Of a DNA stretch of 38,179 bases, positions 16,150-23,815 are shown piece by piece. The notes under the pieces are model-generated. The model was not told the DNA's origin and did no database searches. It was given only the letters and a program-made list of their open reading frames with translations. Position numbers and translations under genes: made by a program. This DNA comes from Spongiactinospora gelatinilytica. Lineage in GTDB: Bacteria; Actinomycetota; Actinomycetes; Streptosporangiales; Streptosporangiaceae. Position 1 is the stretch's first letter; the number at the start of each line of letters is the position of its first letter. Location of the stretch: contig NZ_POUA01000026.1 in assembly GCF_003236385.1 (NCBI RefSeq), positions 1-38,179 on the forward strand, read 5' to 3'.

Positions 16150-16178
16150 CGCGGTATGCGGGTACCGCGGACGCGGTA
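16150..16178. promoter_or_regulatory. Candidate response-regulator operator
   Basis: CGCGGTA (16150-16156) and TACCGCG (16163-16169) form a perfect 7-6-7 inverted repeat, and a third CGCGGTA lies at 16172-16178, 22 bp from the first. Placed upstream of the kinase promoter, it looks like an autoregulatory site for the LuxR-type regulator. Confidence 0.5.
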
Positions 16179-16201
16179 GGAAGACCTCCGGACACGACGA
16201 A

Positions 16202-16229
16202 CCCGGCGTACGCCGATGCGGACGCCGGG
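16202..16229 (-). terminator. Hairpin downstream of rpmB
   Basis: CCCGGCGT (16202-16209) and ACGCCGGG (16222-16229) are perfect 8-base arms with a 12-base loop, located just beyond the rpmB stop. No T-run follows, as is common for actinobacterial terminators. Confidence 0.6.
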
Positions 16230-16253
16230 CCGGTGAGCCTCGCGATGGTGCGG

Positions 16254-16439
16254 CTAGCGGGTGACCTTGCCGGCCTTGATGCACGAGGTGCAGACGTTGA
16301 GGCGCTTCGGCGTGCTCCCGATCTTGGCGCGCACGGTCTGAATGTTGGGGTTCCAGCGGCGGCGGGTACGGCGATGCGAGTGCGAGATGTTGTTGCCGAA
16401 CCTCGGCCCCTTGCCGCATACGTCGCAGACGGAAGCCAC
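16254..16439 (-). CDS. rpmB: 50S ribosomal protein L28
   Basis: L28 (61 aa) of the large ribosomal subunit. It is the zinc-type (C+) form: CDVCGKGP near the N-terminus and CTSCIKAG near the C-terminus supply two CxxC pairs. The basic core HSHRRTRRRWNPNIQ and ending KAGKVTR are typical. It starts at GTG 16439 with AAGGAG upstream, and the larger open frame around it is not the gene. It is divergent from recG. In many actinobacteria a DAK2-domain (FakA-like) gene lies between rpmB and recG; none is present here. Confidence 0.95.
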   Translation of the reverse strand: MASVCDVCGKGPRFGNNISHSHRRTRRRWNPNIQTVRAKIGSTPKRLNVCTSCIKAGKVTR

Positions 16440-16714
16440 GGTATCGCTCCTTAGATCAGTCGATAGGCCCGTGCCTTGGCCTGGGCGGCGAGCGCGGGCA
16501 TGCCGGGAGAACCGGCCAGCCGAACAAGGGTATCCGATGTCGATGACCGCCCGCCAACGCGAAGCGCGCCCCAGGGAACGGCCGAACAGGGATGCTCTCC
16601 CCGCAACCGTAGCGTATCGGCGGCGAAGGGCACGCCACATGCGGGAGGCCGCCCGACGCCGCAGAGTGAGGTCGCAGAGTGAATCTGTCGCCCTCGCACG
16701 ATAGAACTGGTCGG
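16440..16714. other. Divergent rpmB-recG intergenic region
   Basis: 275 bp with no supported gene. It should carry both promoters. A weak TAGAAC at 16702-16707 is seven bases before the recG GTG. No remnant of a DAK2 gene is recognisable. Confidence 0.45.
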
Positions 16715-18904
16715 GTGACGCGTTTCGACGAGCCGCTGGGGCGGGCCCTCGATCCTAAGACGGCCAAGCTGCTTGAGGGCGCGCTCGGCCTGTCCACGGT
16801 CGGCGACCTGCTGCGCCACTACCCGCGCCGCTACGCCGAGCGCGGCGAGCTGACCGAGATCGACTCGCTGGCGGTGGACGAGCACGTCACCGTCGTGGGC
16901 GAGGTGTCGCGCACGATGCGCAAGCCGATGCGCAACAAGTCCGGCACCTGGCTTGAGGTCGAGGTGGTCGACGCCCGGCAGAGCCGCATCTACCTGGCCT
17001 TCTTCGGCAAGGCGTCCCATGCGGTGGAGACGCGGCTGCAACCCGGCAGGCGGGGCATGTTCGCCGGGAAGGTCGGCAGGTTCGGCAGCGCCACCCGGCC
17101 GCGCTGGCAGCTCGCCCACCCCGACTTCGAGCTGTTCGACGAGAGCGAGGGCGACGCGAGCGCGGCGGAGTTCGCCACCGCGCCGGTGCCGATCTATCCG
17201 GCCGGCAAGGACATCAGCTCCTGGGTCATCCGCAGGGCGGTCGGCGTCGTGCTCGACACGCTCGGCCCGCTGCCCGACCCCCTGCCTGCCGCGCTGCGGG
17301 CCAGGGAGTCGCTGCCGGGGCTGGCCGCCGCGCTGGTCGCGATCCATCGGCCGCGCGACTTCGCCGACGTCAACCGCGCGCGGGGGCGGCTGAAGTTCGA
17401 CGAGGCGTTCGTGCTCCAGGCGGTGCTGGTACGGCGGCGCCTGGCCGCGGCCGCCTGGCCGGCCAAGGCCCGCCCGCGCAGCGACGACGGGCTGCTGGCC
17501 GCCTTCGACGACCGCCTGCCGTTCGCGCTGACCGACGGCCAGCGCGAGGTCGGCGAGGAGATCGCGGCCGACCTGGCGAGCGCCCACCCGATGCACCGGC
17601 TGTTGCAGGGCGAGGTGGGCGCGGGCAAGACCGTGGTGGCGCTGCGCGCGATGCTCCAGGTGGTCGACGCGGGCGGCCAGGCGGTGCTCCTCGCGCCGAC
17701 CGAGGTCCTCGCCCAGCAGCACCACAGGTCGATCAGCGCGATGCTCGGCGACCTCGCCTCGGGCGGCCTGCTCGGCGGCACCACGGTCGCGCTGCTCACC
17801 GGGTCGATGGGCGCGGCGGCCCGCCGTACGGCGCTGCTCGACGCCGCCTCCGGCGCGGCGGGCATCGTGGTCGGCACGCACGCGGTGCTGCAAGACCGCG
17901 TGCAGTTCGCCGATCTCGGTTTGGTCGTGGTCGACGAGCAGCACCGCTTCGGCGTCGAGCAGCGCGACGCGCTGCGCGAGAAGGCCGGCGACACCCGCCC
18001 GCACGTGCTGGTGATGACCGCGACGCCGATCCCGCGCACGGTGGCCATGACGGTGTTCGGCGACCTGGAGGTCTCCACGCTCAGCCAGCTCCCCGCGGGG
18101 CGCGCGCCGATCGGCAGCCACGTCGTCCCGGCCGCCGAGAAGCCCCACTACCTGGACCGCACCTGGGAGCGCATCCGCGAGGAGGTCGGGCTCGGCAGGC
18201 AGGTCTACATCGTCTGCCCCCGGATCGGCGAGCAGGAGGGCGACGAGGGAGACCTGACGCCCGACAAGAACGGCCAGGCCGAGGAGCGCCGCCCGCCGCT
18301 CGCGGTCACCGAGGTGGCCCCCATGCTGGCCGGCGGCCCGCTCGCCGGGCTGCGCGTGGAGGTGCTGCACGGCCGTCTCGACCCCGAGGAGAAGGACGCG
18401 GTGATGAAGTCCTTCACCGACGGCGAGATCGACGTCCTGGTGGCCACGACGGTGATCGAGGTGGGCGTCGACGTGCCCAACGCCTCGGTCATGGTGATCA
18501 TGGACGCCGACCGGTTCGGGGTCTCCCAGCTCCACCAGTTGCGCGGCCGGGTCGGCCGGGGCGGGCTGCCCGGCCTGTGCCTGCTGGTCACCGACTCGCC
18601 CGCGGCCACCCCGGCGCGGGCCAGGCTCGACGCGGTGGCGGCCACGCTCGACGGCTTCAAGCTGTCCCAGGTGGACCTGGAGCAGCGGCGCGAGGGCGAC
18701 GTGCTCGGCGTGGCCCAGTCTGGCCGCAAGTCGTCGCTGCGGCTGCTGCAACTGCTGCGCGACGAGGAGGTCATCGCCACGGCCCGCGACGAGGCCACGG
18801 AGCTGCTGACCGCCGATCCGGAGCTGGCCGGCCATCCCACGCTGCGCGCCGAGATCGACAGGCTGGTGGCCGACGAACGCGCGGAGTTCCTGGAGAAGAC
18901 CTGA
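16715..18904 (+). CDS. recG: ATP-dependent DNA helicase RecG
   Basis: RecG (729 aa) reverses stalled replication forks and processes Holliday junctions. The N-terminal wedge/OB part includes TVGDLLRHYPRRYAERGEL. The helicase motors carry GEVGAGKT (Walker A, about residue 300), the VVVDEQHRFGVEQR box, TATPIPRT, LHGRLDPEEKDAVM, TTVIEVGVDVPNA and QLRGRVGRG. The GTG at 16715 matches the usual N-terminus (VTRFDEPLG); an upstream GTG at 16679 would add 12 non-conserved residues. No Shine-Dalgarno is seen, and TAGAAC seven bases upstream suggests a leaderless start. A strong hairpin follows the stop. Confidence 0.96.
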   Translation: MTRFDEPLGRALDPKTAKLLEGALGLSTVGDLLRHYPRRYAERGELTEIDSLAVDEHVTVVGEVSRTMRKPMRNKSGTWLEVEVVDARQSRIYLAFFGKASHAVETRLQPGRRGMFAGKVGRFGSATRPRWQLAHPDFELFDESEGDASAAEFATAPVPIYPAGKDISSWVIRRAVGVVLDTLGPLPDPLPAALRARESLPGLAAALVAIHRPRDFADVNRARGRLKFDEAFVLQAVLVRRRLAAAAWPAKARPRSDDGLLAAFDDRLPFALTDGQREVGEEIAADLASAHPMHRLLQGEVGAGKTVVALRAMLQVVDAGGQAVLLAPTEVLAQQHHRSISAMLGDLASGGLLGGTTVALLTGSMGAAARRTALLDAASGAAGIVVGTHAVLQDRVQFADLGLVVVDEQHRFGVEQRDALREKAGDTRPHVLVMTATPIPRTVAMTVFGDLEVSTLSQLPAGRAPIGSHVVPAAEKPHYLDRTWERIREEVGLGRQVYIVCPRIGEQEGDEGDLTPDKNGQAEERRPPLAVTEVAPMLAGGPLAGLRVEVLHGRLDPEEKDAVMKSFTDGEIDVLVATTVIEVGVDVPNASVMVIMDADRFGVSQLHQLRGRVGRGGLPGLCLLVTDSPAATPARARLDAVAATLDGFKLSQVDLEQRREGDVLGVAQSGRKSSLRLLQLLRDEEVIATARDEATELLTADPELAGHPTLRAEIDRLVADERAEFLEKT

Positions 18905-18943
18905 CCAGGCAGGTCACGGGCACCGGAAGATGAGAGTGACCCA

Positions 18944-18995
18944 GGGCCCAGCCACGGGGACGGCCTCCCCCCGAATGCCGTCCCCGGCTGGGCCC
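18944..18995 (+). terminator. Strong terminator after recG
   Basis: The left arm GGGCCCAGCC, a two-base bulge and GGGGACGGC (18944-18964) pair with GCCGTCCCC and GGCTGGGCCC (18977-18995): 19 pairs around a 12-base loop. An outer TGACCC/GGGTCA pair can lengthen it. Confidence 0.85.
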
Positions 18996-19019
18996 ACCCT
19001 CGGGTCAGGTGCCGAGGGC

Positions 19020-19053
19020 ACCGGCGTGCGGAAGGGCTCACGATCACGCCGGT
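19020..19053 (+). terminator. Second hairpin after recG
   Basis: ACCGGCGTG (19020-19028) and CACGCCGGT (19045-19053) are perfect 9-base arms with a 16-base loop, 25 bp beyond the first terminator. It could be a back-up terminator. Confidence 0.55.
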
Positions 19054-19237
19054 CGGCCTTCCCCTGGGTCACCTGAAGGCCGCAGCACTCATCATGCGGG
19101 CAGCCCGGTCCGATGGGAACGACCCTTGTTCATTCCTCGCCGCTCCTTGCGCTGTTCATTGCGCTGGCCTGGCGGGGTTTACGGCCGGTTCATCGCGGTC
19201 GGGGACTGGCGTGCAGAACCCCCCTTCCGGACCTCGC

Positions 19238-19249
19238 TAGATTGGGGCC
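19238..19249 (+). promoter_or_regulatory. Leaderless -10 element of rsmD
   Basis: TAGATT (19238-19243) lies six bases before the ATG at 19250. There is no Shine-Dalgarno. Confidence 0.5.
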
Positions 19250-19822
19250 ATGATGCGGGTCATCGCGGGGAGCGCCGGGGGCAGGCGGCTGACCGCGCCC
19301 CCCGGCAGGGGCACCCGGCCGACGAGCGACCGGGCCAGGGAGGGGATCTTCTCCTCGGTCGGGTCGCTGCTGGGGCCGCTGACCGGCGCGCGGGTGCTCG
19401 ACCTTTACGCCGGCTCCGGCGCGGTGGGCCTGGAGGCCCTGTCGCGAGGGGCCGCGCACGCCCTGCTGGTGGAGTCCGACGCGAAGGCGGCCAGGGTGAT
19501 CAAGGCCAACATCGCCGCGCTCGGGCTGCCCGGGGCGGAGCTGGCGCTGGACAAGGCCGAGCGGGTCGCGGCGCGCGTGTGCGTGGGCGAGCCGTACGAC
19601 TTCGTCTTCGCCGACCCGCCGTACGCGATGGGCGGGGCGGACCTGACGCTGGTGCTGGAACGGCTGGTGGACAACGGCTGGCTGGCCCCAGGGGCGCTGG
19701 TCGCGGTGGAGCGCGAGACCCGCGGAACGGACCTGCGCTGGCCCGCCGGCATCGCCAATGAGAGGGCCAGGCGATACGGGGAAGCGACGGTTTGGTACGG
19801 TCGCGCCGCCGGGAACCCGTAG
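19250..19822 (+). CDS. rsmD: 16S rRNA (guanine966-N2)-methyltransferase
   Basis: RsmD (190 aa) methylates G966 of 16S rRNA using S-adenosylmethionine. The N-terminus VIAGSAGGRRL, SDRAREGIFSSVGS, the SAM-binding VLDLYAGSGAVGLEALSRG and the catalytic FVFADPPYAMGG (DPPY) are all in place. Two ATG codons sit in tandem at the start (19250 and 19253). coaD starts 16 bp downstream, the usual actinobacterial pairing. Confidence 0.95.
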   Translation: MMRVIAGSAGGRRLTAPPGRGTRPTSDRAREGIFSSVGSLLGPLTGARVLDLYAGSGAVGLEALSRGAAHALLVESDAKAARVIKANIAALGLPGAELALDKAERVAARVCVGEPYDFVFADPPYAMGGADLTLVLERLVDNGWLAPGALVAVERETRGTDLRWPAGIANERARRYGEATVWYGRAAGNP

Positions 19823-19838
19823 ATCTGGGGGGTGTGCC

Positions 19839-20315
19839 TTGCGCCGCGTCGTCTGTCCAGGGTCATTCGATCCTGTCACCAATGGTCACCTGGACATCAT
19901 CGGACGGGCGTCTCGACTGTACGACGAGGTCGTGGTCGCCGTCCTGATCAACATGGAGAAGAAAAGCCTGTTCACGGTGGAGGAGCGCATCGAGATGCTC
20001 CAGGCCGTGACCAAGGAGTACGGCAACGTCCGGGTGGACAAGTTCCACGGGCTGCTGGTCGACTACTGCAAGCAGAACGAGATCGCCGCGATCGTCAAGG
20101 GCCTGCGGGCGATCAGCGACTTCGACTACGAGCTGCAGATGGCCCAGCTCAACTACCGGATGTCGGGCGTGGAGACGCTGTTCATGTCCACCAACCCCGA
20201 GTTCTCCTTCCTGTCCTCTTCGAGGATCAAGGAGATCACCCGGTACGGCGGCGATGTCTCCGGCCTGGTCCCCGACCTGGTGCACCGGCTCCTGGTCGAG
20301 CGGCTCAGGGGCTGA
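19839..20315 (+). CDS. coaD: Phosphopantetheine adenylyltransferase
   Basis: CoaD (158 aa) transfers AMP from ATP to 4'-phosphopantetheine, the next-to-last step of coenzyme A synthesis. The nucleotidyltransferase motif GSFDPVTNGHLD and the signature SSSRIKEI are present, as are YELQMAQLNYRM and TLFMSTNPEFSF of the family. It starts with TTG at 19839, the only start codon that gives the conserved RRVVCPGSFDP opening, with a G-rich run (GGGGGG) seven bases upstream. It is in an operon with rsmD. Confidence 0.96.
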   Translation: MRRVVCPGSFDPVTNGHLDIIGRASRLYDEVVVAVLINMEKKSLFTVEERIEMLQAVTKEYGNVRVDKFHGLLVDYCKQNEIAAIVKGLRAISDFDYELQMAQLNYRMSGVETLFMSTNPEFSFLSSSRIKEITRYGGDVSGLVPDLVHRLLVERLRG

Positions 20316-20339
20316 CCGGCGACTGGTATTCTTTGTAAT
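20312..20339 (+). promoter_or_regulatory. Candidate promoter for DUF177-rpmF
   Basis: CTGACC (20312-20317), 16 bases, TGTAAT (20334-20339). The same TGTAATCGG word occurs upstream of rnc (21360). Confidence 0.4.
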
Positions 20340-20385
20340 CGGCCTTGCACAACGGCGGTCATTCGCCATGCCTGATGAGAGCAGA

Positions 20386-20943
20386 ATGTCTACCCGCAAC
20401 CTCGACCCGCGAGCCCCTTGGGTGATCTCGACCCATGACCTGGGCCGGAGGCCGGGGTCGATGCGGAAGACGACCCGCACTCTTCCGGCACCGGCGGATC
20501 TGTCCGTCAACTTGATCGGCGTCCCCAAAGACGCCGATGTCGAGCTGGACATCCGGCTCGAAGCGGTGATGGAAGGCGTGCTCGTCACGGGCACGGCGAG
20601 CACTCCCCTCAGCGGGGAGTGCGCACGGTGCCTGGATCCTCTGACCTCGCGAGTCGAGGTCGAGTTCCAGGAGCTGTTCTTCTACACCGCCGAAGACGCC
20701 GGCGAGGAGGACTCCCTCCTCGACGGCGACCTGCTCGACCTTGAGCCGACGTTCCGTGACGCGGTGGTCCTCGCGCTGCCGCTCAGCCCGGTCTGCCGAG
20801 AAGACTGCCCGGGGCTGTGCACAGTGTGCGGGGTCAAGCTGGCCGAGGCCGGCCCTGACCATCGGCACGAGCAAGTCGACGCCCGCTGGGCGGCGTTGCG
20901 GGACCTGGTGAAAGACGACAAGCAAGACACGCAAGACCGGTAA
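20386..20943 (+). CDS. YceD/DUF177 family protein
   Basis: A 185-aa DUF177 protein, conserved upstream of rpmF in most bacteria and linked to 23S rRNA or ribosome biogenesis in plants and bacteria, with no defined biochemical activity. It has the typical [10 protein letters not shown] Cys pair and a C-terminal [16 protein letters not shown] Cys cluster, likely metal-binding. The ATG at 20386 is taken because it fits the usual length; another in-frame ATG at 20368 is possible. rpmF follows after 34 bp. Confidence 0.9.
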   Translation: MSTRNLDPRAPWVISTHDLGRRPGSMRKTTRTLPAPADLSVNLIGVPKDADVELDIRLEAVMEGVLVTGTASTPLSGECARCLDPLTSRVEVEFQELFFYTAEDAGEEDSLLDGDLLDLEPTFRDAVVLALPLSPVCREDCPGLCTVCGVKLAEAGPDHRHEQVDARWAALRDLVKDDKQDTQDR

Positions 20944-20977
20944 GACATGCAACTCAACGACGATCAGGAGGGCTGAC

Positions 20978-21157
20978 GTGGCCGTCCCCAAGCGGAAGAT
21001 GTCGCGGAGCAACACCCGCTCCCGCCGCGCCCAGTGGAAGGCCGCCACGGTGGCGCTTGTCGACTGCCCGCAGTGCAGGCAGCGTAAGCGTCCCCACGTG
21101 GCGTGCCCGTCCTGTGGCACCTACAACCGCCGTCAGGTCATCGAGCCGTCGGCCTGA
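20978..21157 (+). CDS. rpmF: 50S ribosomal protein L32
   Basis: L32 (59 aa) of the large subunit. The reading begins [20 protein letters not shown], the conserved N-terminus, and has a zinc ribbon with CPQC and CPSC pairs (C+ form). GTG start with AGGAGG upstream (20966-20971). It lies downstream of DUF177 in the standard order. Confidence 0.96.
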   Translation: MAVPKRKMSRSNTRSRRAQWKAATVALVDCPQCRQRKRPHVACPSCGTYNRRQVIEPSA

Positions 21158-21252
21158 TCGCCATGTGCTGACGCGTGTCGCCGGCCGGTAGCCGAGTATG
21201 GCCGCTGGTCGGCTTCGCCGTCGGCGCGAGCGGTGGCTGACTCGCCCGCGGC

Positions 21253-21299
21253 CGTGGTGGACGCCGGGGTCTGCCGGAGCCCTCCCGGCGCCCACCACG
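21253..21299 (+). terminator. Long hairpin between rpmF and rnc
   Basis: The 16-base arms at 21253-21268 (CGTGGTGGACGCCGGG) and 21284-21299 pair with a single A-C mismatch around a 15-base loop. It may terminate the DUF177-rpmF transcript, or act as a cleavable leader structure for rnc. Confidence 0.65.
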
Positions 21300-21339
21300 T
21301 TCTCGGGCATCCGCTTCCCTCACGCCACCGCGCCCCGGA

Positions 21340-21353
21340 GTGACGAACGTCAC
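21340..21353. promoter_or_regulatory. Palindrome upstream of rnc
   Basis: GTGACG-AA-CGTCAC is a perfect 6-2-6 inverted repeat placed where a -35 for the TGTAAT at 21360-21365 would lie. It is operator-like. Confidence 0.5.
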
Positions 21354-21386
21354 ATCGGGTGTAATCGGTTCCGCGGAGGAGGAGAT

Positions 21387-22124
21387 GTGGGCACAGGCCC
21401 CAAGCCGGTGGCCGTCGAGGTCGCCAGAGACGAACTTGAGCGGGTCCTGGCCGTCCGGCTGGACACCGAGGTGCTGGAGCGCGCGCTGACGCACCGCTCC
21501 TACGCCTATGAGAACGGCGGGCTGCCCACCAATGAGCGCCTGGAGTTCCTCGGCGACTCGGTGCTCGGCCTGGTCGTGACCGACACGCTCTATCGCAACC
21601 ACCCCGATCTGCCCGAGGGGCAGCTCGCCAAACTACGCGCCGCCGTGGTGAACATGCGCGCGCTCGCCGACGTGGCCAGGGAGCTGAAGCTCGGCCGCTT
21701 CCTGCGGCTGGGCCGGGGCGAGGAGGGCACCGGAGGCAGGGACAAGTCCTCGATCCTGGCCGACACGCTGGAGGCGTTGATCGGCACGGTTTATGTGGAC
21801 AAGGGCCTGGACGAGGCGTTCCGCGTGGTGCATCTGCTGTTCGACCCGCTGATCGCCCGCTCGGCCTCGCTCGGCGCCGGGCTTGACTGGAAGACCTCGC
21901 TACAGGAGCTGACCGCCGCCGAGGCGCTCGGCGTGCCCGAGTACCAGGTGGAAGAGAGCGGTCCCGACCACGCCAAGTCCTTCACCGCCGTGGTCAGGGT
22001 GGGCGGCGTCGAGTACGGCTTCGGCGCGGGCCGCAGCAAGAAGGAGGCCGAGCAGCAGGCGGCCGAGGCGGCCTGGAACCGCATCCGGGCCCTGCGCGAG
22101 CCTCCGGAGCAGGCGGCGAGCTGA
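21387..22124 (+). CDS. rnc: Ribonuclease III
   Basis: RNase III (245 aa) cleaves double-stranded RNA in rRNA and mRNA processing. The catalytic signature [18 protein letters not shown] and the second metal-site segment [15 protein letters not shown] form the RNase domain. The C-terminal double-stranded-RNA-binding domain (about residues 165-235) ends [19 protein letters not shown]. The start is GTG at 21387, with GGAGGAGGAG just upstream; an overlapping ATG at 21385 is in another frame. It heads an rnc-mutM-acyP cluster. In Streptomyces the orthologue (AbsB) is a global regulator of antibiotic genes. Confidence 0.96.
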   Translation: MGTGPKPVAVEVARDELERVLAVRLDTEVLERALTHRSYAYENGGLPTNERLEFLGDSVLGLVVTDTLYRNHPDLPEGQLAKLRAAVVNMRALADVARELKLGRFLRLGRGEEGTGGRDKSSILADTLEALIGTVYVDKGLDEAFRVVHLLFDPLIARSASLGAGLDWKTSLQELTAAEALGVPEYQVEESGPDHAKSFTAVVRVGGVEYGFGAGRSKKEAEQQAAEAAWNRIRALREPPEQAAS

Positions 22125-22169
22125 GCGCGCGGCTGGGTTCGAGGGCGGCGACACGGGAGGGGCGCGAGC

Positions 22170-23033
22170 ATGCCTGAGCTACCCGAGGTGGAGGTCGTAC
22201 GGCGGGGCCTGGACCAATGGGTGTCCGGCCGTACGATCGCCAAGACGGAGGTGCTGCACCCGCGGGCGATCCGCCGTCACCTGCCGGGCGCGGCGGAGTT
22301 CGCGGCCCGCCTGGAGGGGCGCGAGGTCCGTGGCGCGGAGCGGCGCGGAAAGTACCTCTGGCTGCCGCTCGGCGACGGGCGCGACGCGCTCATGGCGCAC
22401 TTGGGCATGAGCGGCCAGCTCCTGGTGACCGACTCCGGCTCGCCGGTGGAAAAGCATCTGCGGGTGCGTCTGTCGTTCGCCGACGGTGGTCCTGAGCTGC
22501 GGTTCGTCGATCAGCGCACGTTCGGGCACCTGCTGGTCACCGAGATGGTGCCGCTGGCCCGCCCGGTCCCCGCGCCGATCGTGCACATCGCCCCCGACCC
22601 GCTGGAGGAGTCCTTCGACGACGAGGACTTCGCCCGCCGGCTGCGCGCCAGGCACACCGAGGTCAAACGCGCGCTGCTGGACCAGTCGCTGATCAGCGGC
22701 GTCGGCAACATCTACGCCGACGAGGCGCTGTGGCGGGCCGGCCTGCACTGGGCGCGCCCGACCGAGCGGCTGACCCGTCCGAAAATCGCCGAACTGCTAC
22801 GCGGCGTACGCGAGGTCATGGCCGACGCGCTCGACCAGGGCGGCACGTCCTTCGACAGCCTGTACGTCAACGTCAACGGGGAGAGCGGATACTTCGACCG
22901 GTCGCTCGCGGTTTACGGCAGACGTGACCTGCCCTGCGGCCGATGCGGGACCCCGGTGGTCAGGGAGCCCTTTATGAATCGGTCTTCTTATAGTTGCCCT
23001 CGCTGTCAAGTCCGGCCCCGGGGGCGGTCATGA
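22170..23033 (+). CDS. mutM: Formamidopyrimidine-DNA glycosylase
   Basis: MutM/Fpg (287 aa) removes 8-oxoguanine and other oxidised purines. The N-terminal catalytic [13 protein letters not shown] (Pro2 nucleophile, Glu3) follows the initiator Met. The beta-turn lysine is in ERRGKYLWL, the void-filling Met in [10 protein letters not shown], and the H2TH helix in [18 protein letters not shown] zinc finger (CGRCGTP and SCPRCQ) closes the protein. The last codons (about 22970-23010) are unusually AT-rich. The stop overlaps the acyP start by four bases (ATGA), implying coupled translation. Confidence 0.96.
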   Translation: MPELPEVEVVRRGLDQWVSGRTIAKTEVLHPRAIRRHLPGAAEFAARLEGREVRGAERRGKYLWLPLGDGRDALMAHLGMSGQLLVTDSGSPVEKHLRVRLSFADGGPELRFVDQRTFGHLLVTEMVPLARPVPAPIVHIAPDPLEESFDDEDFARRLRARHTEVKRALLDQSLISGVGNIYADEALWRAGLHWARPTERLTRPKIAELLRGVREVMADALDQGGTSFDSLYVNVNGESGYFDRSLAVYGRRDLPCGRCGTPVVREPFMNRSSYSCPRCQVRPRGRS

Positions 23034-23308
23034 GTGACGTAGCGCGACTGACCGCCTGGGTGAGGGGGCACGTGCAGGGGGTCGGCTTCCGCTGGTGGAC
23101 CCGCGCGCGGGCACTGGAACTCGGGCTCAGCGGGCATGCGCGCAACATGCCGGACGGCCGGGTCGAAGTGGTCGCCGAGGGTGATCGGGAAGCCTGTGTC
23201 AAGCTGCTCGGGGCGCTGCGGGGTTGCGACACGCCGGGCAGGGTCGATGGAGTGGTTGAGCGCTGGAGCGAAGTTCGAGGTGGTTTGACGGGCTTTGAGG
23301 AGAGATAA
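23030..23308 (+). CDS. acyP: Acylphosphatase
   Basis: A 92-aa acylphosphatase, which hydrolyses acyl phosphates. The phosphate loop [14 protein letters not shown] with its catalytic Arg and the catalytic Asn in [17 protein letters not shown] are present. It overlaps the end of mutM by four bases. The last ~60 bases are AT-richer than the gene average. Its physiological substrate is unknown in most bacteria. Confidence 0.94.
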   Translation: MSDVARLTAWVRGHVQGVGFRWWTRARALELGLSGHARNMPDGRVEVVAEGDREACVKLLGALRGCDTPGRVDGVVERWSEVRGGLTGFEER

Positions 23309-23387
23309 CGACTTCCGCTATACCCCCCAAATGCGGTACATTTATACCTTGGGAGTGCCCACTGGGGCATGAGGCAGAGCGTTCAAC

Positions 23388-23422
23388 TTGACCGCTCATC
23401 GCACCGGTGCGACTCTTGATAA
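23388..23422 (+). promoter_or_regulatory. Promoter region of the coiled-coil mini-protein gene
   Basis: TTGACC (23388-23393) is a clear -35. The -10 is ambiguous (GACTCT at 17-base spacing, or TGATAA further on). The 12-bp palindrome CGCACCGGTGCG (23400-23411) lies between them like an operator. Confidence 0.4.
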
Positions 23423-23496
23423 GAACCACGCGCACCCCTCCCGCGGCATGAAGTGCGCGAACCAGTCTGGTCACTCAGCGTGGAGGACCCTTTACC

Positions 23497-23691
23497 ATGG
23501 CGAAGGCTCTACTCGGCCACGTCGGTGGTCCTGATCCTCGAATGGTCTCGGAAGTGCGCCGTCTCCAGCAGCGCATCCGTGACCTGGAGGCAGAGCTCAT
23601 CCGGCTCCAGGCACAGAACGACGCCCTCTCGGCACAGTCCCGAGAGGAGACGTTCTCGCGCCTGCAGGATCGCGAACCGGCCCTCACCTGA
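23497..23691 (+). CDS. Conserved coiled-coil mini-protein (64 aa)
   Basis: A 64-aa protein. It has a short conserved head (MAKALLGHVGGPDPRMVSE) followed by one amphipathic helix with clear heptads (VRRLQQRIRDLEAELIRLQA), i.e. a dimeric coiled coil. Similar small proteins sit upstream of smc in related actinomycetes; no function is established. GGAGGACC lies upstream of the ATG. It has its own promoter and a strong terminator, so it is a single-gene transcript. A link to SMC or DNA repair would be speculation from position. Confidence 0.88.
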   Translation: MAKALLGHVGGPDPRMVSEVRRLQQRIRDLEAELIRLQAQNDALSAQSREETFSRLQDREPALT

Positions 23692-23722
23692 GAGGGCCGG
23701 TGTCATCACGAGAATCCGCACA

Positions 23723-23745
23723 GGGACGCCTCGGGGAGGCGTCCC
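23723..23745 (+). terminator. Terminator after the coiled-coil mini-protein gene
   Basis: GGGACGCCTC and GAGGCGTCCC are perfect 10-base arms with a 3-base loop (23733-23735), followed by TCGTCATTT. This is a classical intrinsic terminator. Confidence 0.9.
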
Positions 23746-23778
23746 TCGTCATTTCCCTTCCGTGAGGCAGGAGGGCGG

Positions 23779-23784
23779 TAGGCT
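23779..23784 (+). promoter_or_regulatory. Candidate smc -10
   Basis: TAGGCT (23779-23784) fits the TANNNT pattern seen elsewhere in this window. It predicts a short leader before smc. Confidence 0.35.
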
Positions 23785-23815
23785 GTCCCGCTAGCCGTCG
23801 CATGTCAAGGGAGGG

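Larger units (their letters stand above)
18905..19249. other. recG-rsmD intergenic region
   Basis: 345 bp without a gene. It holds the recG terminator (18944-18995), a second hairpin (19020-19053), and the rsmD promoter end. The middle (about 19060-19230) shows TTCATT twice (19129, 19154 region) but no recognised element. Confidence 0.5.
21158..21386. other. rpmF-rnc intergenic region
   Basis: 229 bp with no gene. It contains a long hairpin (21253-21299), a 14-bp palindrome (21340-21353) and a -10-like TGTAAT (21360-21365). Confidence 0.55.

Noticed and set aside
16451-18835. Open frame of almost 800 codons antisense to recG
   Set aside because: Low-complexity His/Gln/Arg/Gly composition and no motifs; RecG is complete on the plus strand.
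18996-19249. tRNA or small RNA gene in the recG-rsmD gap
   Set aside because: No cloverleaf or CCA-like end was found; the hairpins present look like terminators.
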